From Pseudoalteromonas aurantia 208 (GTDB lineage Bacteria > Pseudomonadota > Gammaproteobacteria > Enterobacterales > Alteromonadaceae), in NCBI RefSeq assembly GCF_014858725.1, contig NZ_AQGV01000015.1:558001-622000 (forward strand): 64,000 bases of DNA, read 5' to 3'. Both the position numbers and the translations under genes were made by a program. The notes below the pieces were generated by a model. It was not told the origin of the DNA. It saw only the letters and a program-made list of their open reading frames with translations, and ran no database searches. The first letter of the stretch is position 1. Each line of letters opens with the position of its first letter. Positions 49,471-58,111 of the stretch are shown here, piece after piece.

Positions 49471-50114
49471 TACGTATTTATTGGGCATTATTTATCGGTT
49501 TGTCATTCAGTACGCAAGCCGAGGCAAGTTTAGATATTCATTTAAGGGCAATTCAACAAGCATGGGTTGTTGCAAATTACGAATTATTCAATAGTGAGCA
49601 AGAAGAGGCCTTTGAAACATTGGTTAGTGAGAGCCAAAATTTAGTTATCAATTACCCCAACTCGGCAGAAAGCCATATTTGGCATGGTATAGTGCAATCA
49701 AGTTACGCTGGCGCAAAAGGTGGTATCGGGGCTTTAGGACTTGCAAAATCAGCGAAGGTTGAGTTTGAGCGCGCGATATCTATCAATGAGAGTGCATTAA
49801 ATGGATCGGCATTAACCAGTTTGGGGACGTTGTACAGTAAGGTCCCAGGCTGGCCGATAGGCTTTGGAAATGATAAGAAAGCAGTCAGTTATTTTAAAAA
49901 GTCATTACTTTTAAATCCAACTGGGTTAGATATCAACTACTTTTATGGTCAATTTCTTTATGATGAGCGACAATACAAACAAGCATTGGATTATTTACAG
50001 ACTGCATTGCTAGCCCCCTCTCGTGAAGGGCGTGAAAAAGCAGATGAATATCGTAAAGGAGAGGTCGCGGTGTTGCTACAAAAAATTAATAAGAAATTGA
50101 AAAGTAAACGATGA
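49467..50114 (+). CDS. Exported TPR-type protein
   Basis: 215 aa. A signal peptide ends near 'TQAEA-SLD'. The rest is helical, with TPR-like units ('AHIWHGIVQSSYAGAKGG' region; 'VSYFKKSLLLNPTGLDINYFYGQFLYDERQYKQALDYLQTALL'). It overlaps the SDR and the response-regulator genes by 4 nt each. A periplasmic scaffold is plausible. Confidence 0.75.
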   Translation: MIRIYWALFIGLSFSTQAEASLDIHLRAIQQAWVVANYELFNSEQEEAFETLVSESQNLVINYPNSAESHIWHGIVQSSYAGAKGGIGALGLAKSAKVEFERAISINESALNGSALTSLGTLYSKVPGWPIGFGNDKKAVSYFKKSLLLNPTGLDINYFYGQFLYDERQYKQALDYLQTALLAPSREGREKADEYRKGEVAVLLQKINKKLKSKR

Positions 50115-50782
50115 AGTTATTGTTAGTTGAAGATGATGCCTTGTTAGCGCAAGGCCTTATCCATTCACTTAAAAAAGAAGGTTATAGTGTTGAGCATGCG
50201 GGCTCAATATGCTGTGCGATGGCATTCATCGATGAAGGGAATATTGAAATGGTGGTACTGGATTTAGGGCTGCCAGATGGTGATGGACTATCAATACTTA
50301 AAGCAATTAAACAGTCTAAATTACCCATCGCTGTGTTATTGCTGACAGCAAGGGATAGTACAGATGATAAAATCATAGGCCTTGACTTGGGGGCTGATGA
50401 TTACTTACCAAAGCCGTTTGATGCGAAAGAGTTATTTGCTCGGTTGCGAGTAATAGGACGCCGCTTAGGCAGCCAGCTAACAACACAGCTCAGCAGTATT
50501 TTAACATGCAGCAATGTGACACTGGATCTCGGGGGCCACCAAGCGTTTGTTGATGGTATTGCTATTGAGTTACCGCGAAAAGAATTCATGTTATTAAAAG
50601 CCCTTATTGAGAATCAAGCGCGTGTTTTATCTAAAGCGCAATTAGAGAATAAGCTTTATCAGTGGGGAGAAGAGTTGGGCTCAAATGCTATTGAAGTGCA
50701 CATTCACCATTTACGAAAAAAACTACCAAAAGGGTTTATTAAAACTTTACGAGGGATAGGCTACGTCGTGGGAAAACAGTAA
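50111..50782 (+). CDS. OmpR/QseB-type response regulator
   Basis: 223 aa. Receiver: acidic pocket 'VEDDALLAQGL', phosphorylated Asp in 'VVLDLGLPDGDGL' (about residue 51), Thr in 'LLLTARD', Lys in 'DYLPKPFDAKEL'. The C-terminal winged helix ends 'EVHIHHLRKKLPKGFIKTLRGIGYVV'. It is co-transcribed with the kinase at 50784 and the upstream enzymes, so it probably controls this operon in response to the kinase signal. Confidence 0.92.
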   Translation: MKLLLVEDDALLAQGLIHSLKKEGYSVEHAGSICCAMAFIDEGNIEMVVLDLGLPDGDGLSILKAIKQSKLPIAVLLLTARDSTDDKIIGLDLGADDYLPKPFDAKELFARLRVIGRRLGSQLTTQLSSILTCSNVTLDLGGHQAFVDGIAIELPRKEFMLLKALIENQARVLSKAQLENKLYQWGEELGSNAIEVHIHHLRKKLPKGFIKTLRGIGYVVGKQ

Positions 50783-50783
50783 T

Positions 50784-52109
50784 ATGCAACGTACCCACAC
50801 GTATGGATTGTCAATAAGTCGCCGTTTAACCATGATTTTGATTTCAGCCATGGTGCTTGTTTCGTTTATGGCTTTACTTGAGGGGTACAAGCGGAGCATG
50901 CAGCAAGCGCAGCAGCAAATGGACGCGCACTTACATAATTTAGCTGGAGTATTAATAAATGCTCAAACAACTCAATGGCCTGAAAATGATGACGTATATG
51001 CTAAGTTATGGGACAAGGGACGCGTGGTTTTTTCAGCAAAAAAACTTATACCAATTAGTGCAGTTCAAGTTATGGAACCAGGTATTAAAACAACGAATAT
51101 GGTTGGGCTAAGATTGAGAGTTTTAGCTATAAAACAGGGGGATAAACACCTAATCGTGGGTGAACCGATGCAAAAGCGCTTCAATCTAACAGAATCACTC
51201 ATTTTGTCAGCTATGATGCCGTTGGTGGTTGCAATGCCGATATTGGCATTGTTTATAGCATGGTACATTCGCCTCTCACTATTGCCATTGACTCAATTAT
51301 CTAAGGAGCTAAAGCATCGAAAAGCCGACAACTTTGAGCGATTAAATACGGCGAGCACTGATGCTGAAGTGGCACCGGTGATTGAGCGATTAAATAGTCT
51401 ATTTACAAAAGTTGAAGCGGCTTACTTAAGAGAGAGATATTTTGCATCAGACGCAGCGCATGAGTTAAAAACACCAATAAGTAGCCTTAAAATACATTTA
51501 CATAATGTATCTCAAGAAATGAATCATGTTAGCTTCGATGCTATGGCACTAGGGCTAGAGCAATTGACTCATATTGTAGAACAGATGCTTACATTGGCGC
51601 GTACTGAGCCAGATTCATGGCAGGCAAACTTCACCAACATTGATGTATTGTCGTTAACTCAAACTGTTGTCAGTAATTTGTATCCCCGCATTGAGTTGAA
51701 ACGACAACAAATAAGCTTGGAGGGGGAGGATGCCTATATTAGGGGTTGTGAATTTACTCTCTCAACTTTGTTTATAAATTTAATAAGTAATGCCATAAAA
51801 TACTCGCCAAATGATGGAAGCATTCAACTCTCTGTTTTGAATAGTGAAGGCCGAATTGGGTGGCAAATAGATGATTCGGGGACGGGGATGAGCGAAGCAC
51901 AGATAGCGAGAGTATTTGATCGCTTTTATAGGGTGGGGGGTGACAAGCATCCATCCGGCGAAAAAGGCGCGGGCTTAGGCATGGCAATCGTTTCTCAGAT
52001 ATTGGCGATTTATGGCGCTAAGATTGTGTTACAAGAATCGCATTTAGGCGGCTTACGTGCACAGGTTTGGTTTTTGAAGGAGCAAACATGTGTAACCGAA
52101 TCAAACTGA
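50784..52109 (+). CDS. Sensor histidine kinase (QseC-like)
   Basis: 441 aa. Two membrane segments (about 15-35 and 138-162) bracket a ~100-residue periplasmic sensor. H-box 'FASDAAHELKTPISSLKIH' (His about 228), N-box 'LFINLISNAIKYSPNDG', G1 'IDDSGTGMSEAQI', F/G2 'KGAGLGMAIVSQIL' are complete. It starts 1 nt after the response regulator stop. The signal is unknown, but metal or redox is suggested by the cupredoxin and FTR1-like neighbours (inference). Confidence 0.9.
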   Translation: MQRTHTYGLSISRRLTMILISAMVLVSFMALLEGYKRSMQQAQQQMDAHLHNLAGVLINAQTTQWPENDDVYAKLWDKGRVVFSAKKLIPISAVQVMEPGIKTTNMVGLRLRVLAIKQGDKHLIVGEPMQKRFNLTESLILSAMMPLVVAMPILALFIAWYIRLSLLPLTQLSKELKHRKADNFERLNTASTDAEVAPVIERLNSLFTKVEAAYLRERYFASDAAHELKTPISSLKIHLHNVSQEMNHVSFDAMALGLEQLTHIVEQMLTLARTEPDSWQANFTNIDVLSLTQTVVSNLYPRIELKRQQISLEGEDAYIRGCEFTLSTLFINLISNAIKYSPNDGSIQLSVLNSEGRIGWQIDDSGTGMSEAQIARVFDRFYRVGGDKHPSGEKGAGLGMAIVSQILAIYGAKIVLQESHLGGLRAQVWFLKEQTCVTESN

Positions 52110-52438
52110 TATTATTGGGCTTCGTGGGTATATTGTACATGAGCTCGTTAAGTGCAGATAATACAATTAGTCTGGTATTAAGGGATCATTTATTTATTCC
52201 CGCGCAATTAGAAGTGCCGGCAAATAGAAAGCTACGTTTGGTGATAGATAATCAAGATATGACAGCGGAAGAATTCGATAGTTTTGATTTGAATCGTGAA
52301 AAAGTACTGTTTCCTAGACGTAAGAGTGTTATTTATATTGGGCCTCTAAGCCCTGGCGAATATCGATTCTTTGGTGAGTTCTCCCCAAACACGGCGCAAG
52401 GCTTGATTATTGCCAAGGAGTCTAGAGATGCTTCTTAA
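52088..52438 (+). CDS. Exported cupredoxin-domain protein
   Basis: 116 aa from the ATG at 52088, preceded by GAAGGAG, inside the end of the kinase gene. Signal peptide ends near 'SSLSA-DNT'. 'DHLFIPAQLEVPANRKLRLVIDNQDMTAEEFDSFDLNREK' and 'IGPLSPGEYRFFGEFSPNTAQGLIIA' match the cupredoxin_1 family that accompanies FTR1-type transporters. Classical blue-copper His/Cys ligands are not visible, as usual in this family. Confidence 0.85.
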   Translation: MCNRIKLILLGFVGILYMSSLSADNTISLVLRDHLFIPAQLEVPANRKLRLVIDNQDMTAEEFDSFDLNREKVLFPRRKSVIYIGPLSPGEYRFFGEFSPNTAQGLIIAKESRDAS

Positions 52439-53186
52439 TACAGTTATTATTAGCCTGAATCAATTTCTACCGCTAGGAGTACTTTGGGTATTGTTATCTC
52501 TTTACCCGCCGTCAACACTAGAAAACCGTGAATTTAGCCATACGCTTGGGGTCTTTGTTTTTGGTCTGATAAGCTGCTTCATTTATCTATGGTTGGCTGG
52601 TGATGTGAGCCAATGGTTTGATTTTCTTGGATTAGAGTTGGCTCAAATTACGTTTCTTTGCGGTATATATGCGTCTGTACTTGCTCTTATTGTATCAAAT
52701 TATTGGTTGTACAAATACAGCGCATTGGTGTGTGCAATGCTTGCGTATTTAAGCCACTTTATGACTTATTTAAGTAGTTATGGTCAAGTAGGTATGGCGA
52801 AAAGTATGTTGATTGGCACAGTTTTAGGTATGGGGCTGTGTGTTAGTTTTATTATTCTCTTGTATTTTTCATTGGTGTGGGTGCGCAATATGTACTCAAA
52901 AAACTGGCTAATCGCTTTGATCACTTTACATTGTGCCAGCAAAATCGCAACGGCGACTGATTTAGCAAGTCAGGTAGATTTAATCTCGGCAAGTTCAGAA
53001 GTTTTCAATCTTAAATGGCTACTAGATGAATATAGCATTATTGGCCGGGTCCTTAAAGCACTTATCGGCTATGAAGCAAGTCCGAGTATGCTGAGTTTAG
53101 CCAGTTTTCTAATTGCAGTATTTGTAATGTTAATTGCGTTTCAATACAGGATGAAGATGATAAAAATAAGGGGCAAAGGGGCATAA
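52428..53186 (+). CDS. FTR1-like membrane protein lacking the REXXE motif
   Basis: 252 aa from the ATG at 52428 with AAGGAG 7 nt upstream. Seven or so membrane segments. The N-terminus 'MLLNTVIISLNQFLPLGVLWVLLSL' aligns with the start of FTR1 iron permeases (MLNSVIIVLREVLEAALLI), and 'LLDEYSIIGRVLKALIGYEASPSMLSLASFLIAV' with the FTR1 C-terminus. The key R-E-x-x-E is replaced by N-Q-F-L-P, and no second motif is visible, so iron permeation is doubtful. It overlaps the cupredoxin by 11 nt. Confidence 0.75.
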   Translation: MLLNTVIISLNQFLPLGVLWVLLSLYPPSTLENREFSHTLGVFVFGLISCFIYLWLAGDVSQWFDFLGLELAQITFLCGIYASVLALIVSNYWLYKYSALVCAMLAYLSHFMTYLSSYGQVGMAKSMLIGTVLGMGLCVSFIILLYFSLVWVRNMYSKNWLIALITLHCASKIATATDLASQVDLISASSEVFNLKWLLDEYSIIGRVLKALIGYEASPSMLSLASFLIAVFVMLIAFQYRMKMIKIRGKGA

Positions 53187-53187
53187 A

Positions 53188-53901
53188 ATGAAGCCGTATT
53201 ATAAATTAGTAACAGGTTTTTTGTATCTGTTTCCCATGGTGTTTTCATTGGCTAGTTATGCAGATGGTATGGTCGTTGATAAAGTATATCATCCTTATGT
53301 GTTGCCGTTCGAAAGAGAAGTGGAATGGCGAATGCTGTCACGCAAAACACAAAGTGGTAACGTTTTGGCACAACGGGCAGGGTTGGGGTGGGCTATTGCT
53401 GAAACCGTGACTGTCGAGGGCTATGCGATTGGTGAACGAGATACAGAAGATAATTTTGATTTAGCTGCATATGAATTAGAAATGCGCTGGCAAGTTGTTG
53501 AACAAGGTCGTTATTGGGCAGATTGGGGAATATTGGTTGAACTGGAAAAACAACATAAAACCTCTGCATACGAAGCTGCGATCGGACTGCTGTTTGAAAA
53601 GGAGTTCGGCAAGTTGAGCTTAACGATGAATGGTTTTGTTGTTCGGGAGTGGGGAAGTGCTGTAGAGAATGAATGGGAAGGGGAATTCCGCGCACAAATT
53701 AGGTACCGATATATGTCTGAGTTCCAACCTGCAATAGAGTTGTATTCAGGAGAGGATTTTATCGGTGTAGGCCCTGCGGTGATTGGTTTATATCGTTTTC
53801 AAGGGCAAAAGCAATTGAAATGGGAAATTGGGTTTGTCACCGAACTAAGCCAATCAGTAAATGATCATAGTTTTCGGTTAGCAGTTGAATATGAATTTTA
53901 A
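53188..53901 (+). CDS. Exported beta-rich protein, possible outer-membrane component
   Basis: 237 aa. Signal peptide ends near 'ASYA-DGM'. The rest alternates polar and aromatic residues in strand-length runs ('WRMLSR', 'VTVEGYAIGERD', 'LEMRWQVVEQGRYWADWGILVELEKQ') and ends in 'RLAVEYEF' (terminal Phe), consistent with a small outer-membrane beta-barrel. It starts 1 nt after the FTR1-like gene, last in the operon. Not recognised as a named family; possibly an outer-membrane partner of the cupredoxin/FTR1-like pair. Confidence 0.7.
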   Translation: MKPYYKLVTGFLYLFPMVFSLASYADGMVVDKVYHPYVLPFEREVEWRMLSRKTQSGNVLAQRAGLGWAIAETVTVEGYAIGERDTEDNFDLAAYELEMRWQVVEQGRYWADWGILVELEKQHKTSAYEAAIGLLFEKEFGKLSLTMNGFVVREWGSAVENEWEGEFRAQIRYRYMSEFQPAIELYSGEDFIGVGPAVIGLYRFQGQKQLKWEIGFVTELSQSVNDHSFRLAVEYEF

Positions 53902-53914
53902 TCTGTCAATTGAC

Positions 53915-54304
53915 TCAATTATTTTGTGCAATACGCCACAGTACTTTGCTCGGGTCAAGTAAACAAAACTCTGTCATGCCCCAAGGTTGTGTAACAATAG
54001 GGGTTACTTTACAGTTAAATTCTTGCTCTAAATTAAGAGTGAGAATATGCTCATGCCATGCATTCACGTCAGCAACCTGTAAATGCATCATATAATTCTC
54101 GCAATGCTGAGGCTCATAAAAATCTTGCAGTAAAAACGTATATGTTTGGTAACGAAAGAAAGCAATGCCTGCGTCTTGAGATTTGAGCTCAAACCCTAAC
54201 CTTTTATAAAATTGTATTGATACGTCAAAATCCTTAGCTGGAATAAATGGTTTGAGTGATATGACATTTAAATTAAGCATAATTGTTCGAGAATGTTGTG
54301 ACAT
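53915..54304 (-). CDS. VOC-family (glyoxalase-fold) protein
   Basis: 129 aa from the ATG at 54304; another ATG lies eight codons downstream (54280), and open sequence continues upstream to 54367. 'LKPFIPAKDFDVSIQFYKRLGFELKSQDAGIAFFRYQTYTFLLQDF', 'MMHLQVADVNAWHEHI' and 'PWGMTEFCLLDPSKVLWRIAQ' match the bleomycin-resistance-like VOC proteins. The D-P-[SD]-G/K...W pattern at the end is typical. No catalytic assignment. It is convergent with the preceding operon. Confidence 0.8.
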   Translation of the reverse strand: MSQHSRTIMLNLNVISLKPFIPAKDFDVSIQFYKRLGFELKSQDAGIAFFRYQTYTFLLQDFYEPQHCENYMMHLQVADVNAWHEHILTLNLEQEFNCKVTPIVTQPWGMTEFCLLDPSKVLWRIAQNN

Positions 54305-54503
54305 TTCCTTATAGACGTTTACCACTACTGGCAATTTAGTCCAAAGCATCTGCTGTTTAGTGTGCAAATTGCCAACGTTAAGTATTAACCCAGAGCCAGC
54401 GTTATCATATGGTCGTTATTAGTACGCGAAATTATGGTTAAGTTACTTGGCTAGAACGCAACTTCATGATAGTTTTTCGCAAAAATAAATTAAGAGAAAT
54501 ACG

Positions 54504-55076
54504 ATGCCAAAGGCCAGTGAAATAAAAAAACATGCAGCGATAGAATATAACAGTCGCGTTATGATCGTCAGAGATATTGAACGTTCAGTACCACAAGGAC
54601 GCTCTGGTGGCAGTTTATACCGAATGCGCATGTATGATGTTGTAACAGGCGGTAAAGTTGATGAAACGTTTAAAGCAGATGAAATGCTGACGCTTGCCGA
54701 CTTAATTCGCCGTCCAGTGATGTTTTCTTACATTGACGGTGATGAATATGTATTTATGGATGAAGAAGATTATACGCCATATAATTTGAATAAATCTTCG
54801 ATTGAAGAGCAAGTGCTATTTGTTTCAGAGGATACAAAAGGGTTACTTGCGGTCATTGTTGAAGGCAGCCCAGTTTCAATCGATTTACCATCAAGTGTTG
54901 AACTGGTTATCGAAGACACTTCTCCTTCAATTAAGGGCGCTTCAGCGAGTGCGCGTACCAAACCTGCGACCATGAGTACAGGCTTAATCGTACAAGTTCC
55001 TGAGCACATTTCAAATGGAGATCGCATTAAAATTAATACCGACGAAAAGAAATTTATGGGTCGTGCTGATAACTAA
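54504..55076 (+). CDS. yeiP: Elongation factor P-like protein EfpL (YeiP)
   Basis: 190 aa, the full length for the family. 'MPKASEIKKHAAIEYNSRVMIVRDIERSVPQGRSGGSLYRMRMYDVVTG' has the EF-P KOW-like N-domain with the 'PQGRSGG' loop typical of EfpL (arginine in place of the modified lysine loop of EF-P). The OB domains continue to 'GDRIKINTDEKKFMGRADN'. EfpL helps ribosomes through polyproline-type stalls. It is monocistronic, with AGAGAAA before the ATG. Found across gammaproteobacteria. Confidence 0.95.
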   Translation: MPKASEIKKHAAIEYNSRVMIVRDIERSVPQGRSGGSLYRMRMYDVVTGGKVDETFKADEMLTLADLIRRPVMFSYIDGDEYVFMDEEDYTPYNLNKSSIEEQVLFVSEDTKGLLAVIVEGSPVSIDLPSSVELVIEDTSPSIKGASASARTKPATMSTGLIVQVPEHISNGDRIKINTDEKKFMGRADN

Positions 55077-55152
55077 TACAAAGGTTAAAAGTGAGATGCC
55101 TTAGCGTATCTCTCTTTTAACTATGACGTTTTGTTTTAGAAAGGAATTATGT

Positions 55153-55884
55153 ATGACGAGCAAATGGTTAAGCATCAGTAATGCGCATGCCAAGAAAACC
55201 CTTATTTGTTTTCCATATGCAGGTGGCGGGGTTAATATATATGCTGGATGGCAAAAGTTACTGCCAGATGATGTTCGTTTGGTTATTGTACAACCGCCAG
55301 GCCGAGGTGGGCATTTTGGTGAACCAGCCATAGATGATATGGAGCAGTTAATTAGTGCGTTACAGGTGCATTTGGATCCCTACATGCAGGGTGATTATGT
55401 ACTGTATGGTCATAGTTTAGGTAGTCGTGTTGCTTTTGAACTTTTACGTCAAGCATTAAAGCGAGGATTGCCGTGCGCGAAGCACTTTTTTGCATCAGGC
55501 AGTGCAAGTCCAAGTTATTGCGGAAATAGAAAAGCAATTTACGATTTACCTTCAGCCGAATTTAGGGCTGAGTTGGCGAGTCTGAATGGCACACCGAAAG
55601 AAATCTTAGAGCATAGCGAATTGATGGATTTGTTTGAGCCAATGTTACGCGCAGACTTTAAGCTCGCTGACACTTATGGATACCATAAAGCACTGATATT
55701 ACCATGCGCAGTGAGTGTTTTTGCGGGTACACAAGACCCTATACTTGAAGAACATACACGCCATTGGTTAACTTTTTTTGAGCAAGGTGAGTTTTCGTGG
55801 TTTGAAGGTGGACACTTTTTCATCAATGATTATACAGATGAGATTGTTGAGAAAGTTGGCGATAGGCTAGCTTCTATAACATAA
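55153..55884 (+). CDS. Type II thioesterase (GrsT/TEII-like)
   Basis: 243 aa from the ATG at 55153, with AAGGA at 8 nt. 'LICFPYAGGGVNIYAGW' (oxyanion), 'VQPPGRGGHFGEP' (PPGR motif), nucleophile 'LYGHSLGSRVAFEL' (G-H-S-L-G, about residue 96), Asp in 'FAGTQDPILEEH' (about 195) and His in 'FEGGHFFIND' (about 222). Stand-alone TEII proteins remove wrong acyl groups from the carrier proteins of NRPS/PKS systems. No such megasynthase is inside the window; the ACP at 25991 is 29 kb away. It could serve a distant cluster. A double-glycine leader peptide gene follows 111 nt later. Confidence 0.9.
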   Translation: MTSKWLSISNAHAKKTLICFPYAGGGVNIYAGWQKLLPDDVRLVIVQPPGRGGHFGEPAIDDMEQLISALQVHLDPYMQGDYVLYGHSLGSRVAFELLRQALKRGLPCAKHFFASGSASPSYCGNRKAIYDLPSAEFRAELASLNGTPKEILEHSELMDLFEPMLRADFKLADTYGYHKALILPCAVSVFAGTQDPILEEHTRHWLTFFEQGEFSWFEGGHFFINDYTDEIVEKVGDRLASIT

Positions 55885-55995
55885 AGCTTGAAAGTTGTAG
55901 CCTGACAAAGGGCGTTAATTTTAGCGTATATTGTTGAATTATATTAAACATCTGCTAACGTTGAATTGACTATAATAGCAACGAAAAGGAAAGTC

Positions 55996-56172
55996 ATGAA
56001 AATCAAGCTAACGATCAAAAAGAAAAACCTAAAGGGTTTGTCGGATAATAACCACGCTATTTTTCACCAGCAAACACCGAACATAGTGGGTGGTAGAATG
56101 GACCCGCCATCTTTTGGTTGTGATACAGGCTACTTAGTATGTGGTGGTGATTCAATTATTCAGCGTAAGTAG
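55996..56172 (+). CDS. Double-glycine leader peptide (RiPP/lanthipeptide-like precursor), 58 aa
   Basis: AAAAGGA precedes the ATG. The leader 'MKIKLTIKKKNLKGLSDNN' and 'TPNIVGG' closely parallels the 45-aa peptide at 24653-24790 (K-x-L-x-x-K-K-x-L-K-x-L-S ... T-x-x-V/I-x-G-G). The core after GG, about 25 residues, includes 'PPSFGCDTGYLVCGG' with two Cys and several Ser/Thr. It is followed by a good terminator (56194-56225). No LanB/LanC, LanM or peptidase-exporter gene is nearby. Confidence 0.65.
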   Translation: MKIKLTIKKKNLKGLSDNNHAIFHQQTPNIVGGRMDPPSFGCDTGYLVCGGDSIIQRK

Positions 56173-56193
56173 TGCTTAGACTTTAAGCATAAT

Positions 56194-56225
56194 AAGGCAG
56201 CGCAGTTAACAGTGCTGCCTTTTAT
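56194..56225 (+). terminator. Terminator after leader-peptide gene
   Basis: 8-bp stem AAGGCAGC / GCTGCCTT with a 12-nt loop and a T-rich tail (TTATATTT). Faces the convergent hmuV gene. Confidence 0.75.
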
Positions 56226-56253
56226 ATTTCTACTTATTACAACATTGCCGAGG

Positions 56254-57054
56254 TTAGGCGTTAGACAATGCTTGCTTGGCAACTTGTAAGCTGGGTAGAC
56301 TACCGACGTTTTGTAAAATATGCGCTTTGATTTGGTACGTTTGTGCCAATTGTGCTTCTGTCAAAACTTCATCTGGTTTACCATAAGCCACTACGCGTCC
56401 GTTTTCTAACATGGTAATGTTATCAGCAAAACTAGCCGCAAGTGCTAAATCATGTACGACAGCCAACACACCAGCCCCTTTGTTGGCAATATCTCTGGCT
56501 AATTGCATAACCTGATATTGATGGTACAAATCTAGACTTGCGGTTGGTTCATCAATGAGTAAGTAGCACGGCTCTTGATTTTCTAATGCTGGCAATAGTT
56601 GACATAACACACGTGCAAATTGCACTCGTTGCTTCTCTCCACCAGATAACTGTGTAAATGGTTTATTGATCAAATGCGACATGTTTAACGTATTAATAGC
56701 TTGTTTAGAATAAGCTTGTAATGTGGTAAAAGGTGTTGAATCGGCATGTACAAAATGAGACATCTCGACAATTTCTTGTACTGTAAATGGGAAGTCACAA
56801 TCATAGTTCTGCGTTAGAACGGCGCGCATGCGAGCGAACTGTTTTGCGTCATATTCATGGTAGTTTAGCTGTTGATATTCGACTTGCCCAGCCGTCAGTG
56901 GTATATCACCACATAGTGATTTTAAAAGTGTTGATTTACCGGCCCCATTAGGGCCCAAGATGACAGTCAGTTGCCCGCAGTCTAACGTTAAGTTAGCGTC
57001 ATGAAGTAACGTATTCTGTGCTACTTTTACGGTAATATTTTTAGCTTCTATCAT
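56254..57054 (-). CDS. hmuV: Haem ABC transporter ATPase (HmuV-like)
   Basis: 266 aa. Walker A 'LGPNGAGKSTLLKSL' (about 34), 'QLSGGEKQRVQFARVL' signature (about 138), Walker B 'CYLLIDEPTASLD', H-loop 'AVVHDLALAASFADNITML'. The 'LTQNYDCDFPFTVQEIV' Q-loop region is typical of HmuV/FecE-type haem importers. It is last of the minus-strand hmuTUV operon, 1 nt after hmuU. It drives haem passage across the inner membrane. Confidence 0.9.
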   Translation of the reverse strand: MIEAKNITVKVAQNTLLHDANLTLDCGQLTVILGPNGAGKSTLLKSLCGDIPLTAGQVEYQQLNYHEYDAKQFARMRAVLTQNYDCDFPFTVQEIVEMSHFVHADSTPFTTLQAYSKQAINTLNMSHLINKPFTQLSGGEKQRVQFARVLCQLLPALENQEPCYLLIDEPTASLDLYHQYQVMQLARDIANKGAGVLAVVHDLALAASFADNITMLENGRVVAYGKPDEVLTEAQLAQTYQIKAHILQNVGSLPSLQVAKQALSNA

Positions 57055-57055
57055 G

Positions 57056-58111
57056 CTAAAACCCTCTCGATTTATAGGTTTTTAGTAACATAACTAAGAA
57101 AAAAGGCCCACCAATGGCGCTGGTGATTAAGCCAATAGGCAGTTCAGAGGGCAATATGAGAGTACGAGCAAGAATATCCGCAAGGCTTAACAATATTGCG
57201 CCACCTAATATTGAAGCCGGCATGAGATAGCGATGATCAGGACCCATAATTAAGCGCATGATATGAGGAACTATAAACCCCACGAAGCCAATCATTCCAG
57301 TAAGGGCGACTGCTGAGCCGGTACACAATGCAGTATAAATAAATGCCTTTTTTTTCAAGGCGACAACATTAACTCCTAAGTGTTTTGCTTGTTGTTCACC
57401 AAGCAAGTAAATATTGAGTGGCTTGGCCATTTTAGTTAATAACACACAACATATACAGATGATGATTAATGACGGTAAGATCATTTCAAAACTGTTGCCA
57501 GCGAGCGACCCCATACTCCAAAAGGTTAAATCGCGTAATTCAGCATCAGTACTTATTAAGGTTAAAATGCCTATTAAAGCCCCAACAATGGCATTTACGG
57601 CTATTCCAGCGAGTAATAAGCTGATAATAGTAAACTGGTTGCCTTGACTAGATAGGCGATAAATCATTGCACAAATTATTAAGCAACCCAAAAATGCACC
57701 TATGGGGACAGCGTATATACCATATGTGTCACTAAAGCTACTGAGTAAGGTATTGCCCAATACGATGGTGGCAATGGCACCTAGTGCGGCACCACTGGTT
57801 ATGCCAATTAAACCAGGATCCGCGAGGGGGTTTCTAAATATTGCCTGCATGGCGGCTCCACTAGCACCTAGTCCAGCACCAACCGCCATAGCGAGTAACA
57901 ATCGTGGTAGTCGAATTTCCCAGATAACAGCATGTTGTAGGGAATCAGATCCGACATTATTTAAAATATGTATCAACTGACTGAACGCGATGTTTACCCC
58001 GCCAGTGGCGAGTGCCGTCAAACAAACGACCATACATAGACATAATAAACCGATCAGAAAAAGGCGCTTTACCGACTGAGCAGGCATAAATGATTGGCTA
58101 AGGGCTAACAC
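57056..58111 (-). CDS. hmuU: Haem ABC transporter permease (HmuU-like, FecCD family)
   Basis: 351 aa, about ten membrane segments, the FecCD/BtuC fold. 'EIRLPRLLLAMAVGAGLGASGAAMQAIFRNPLADPGLIGITSGAALGAI' (residues ~65-115) and 'GFVGFIVPHIMRLIMGPDHRYLMPASILGGAILLSLADILAR' (about 270-315) are the strongest family marks. It overlaps hmuT by 1 nt and is followed by hmuV. Confidence 0.92.
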   Translation of the reverse strand: MLALSQSFMPAQSVKRLFLIGLLCLCMVVCLTALATGGVNIAFSQLIHILNNVGSDSLQHAVIWEIRLPRLLLAMAVGAGLGASGAAMQAIFRNPLADPGLIGITSGAALGAIATIVLGNTLLSSFSDTYGIYAVPIGAFLGCLIICAMIYRLSSQGNQFTIISLLLAGIAVNAIVGALIGILTLISTDAELRDLTFWSMGSLAGNSFEMILPSLIIICICCVLLTKMAKPLNIYLLGEQQAKHLGVNVVALKKKAFIYTALCTGSAVALTGMIGFVGFIVPHIMRLIMGPDHRYLMPASILGGAILLSLADILARTLILPSELPIGLITSAIGGPFFLVMLLKTYKSRGF

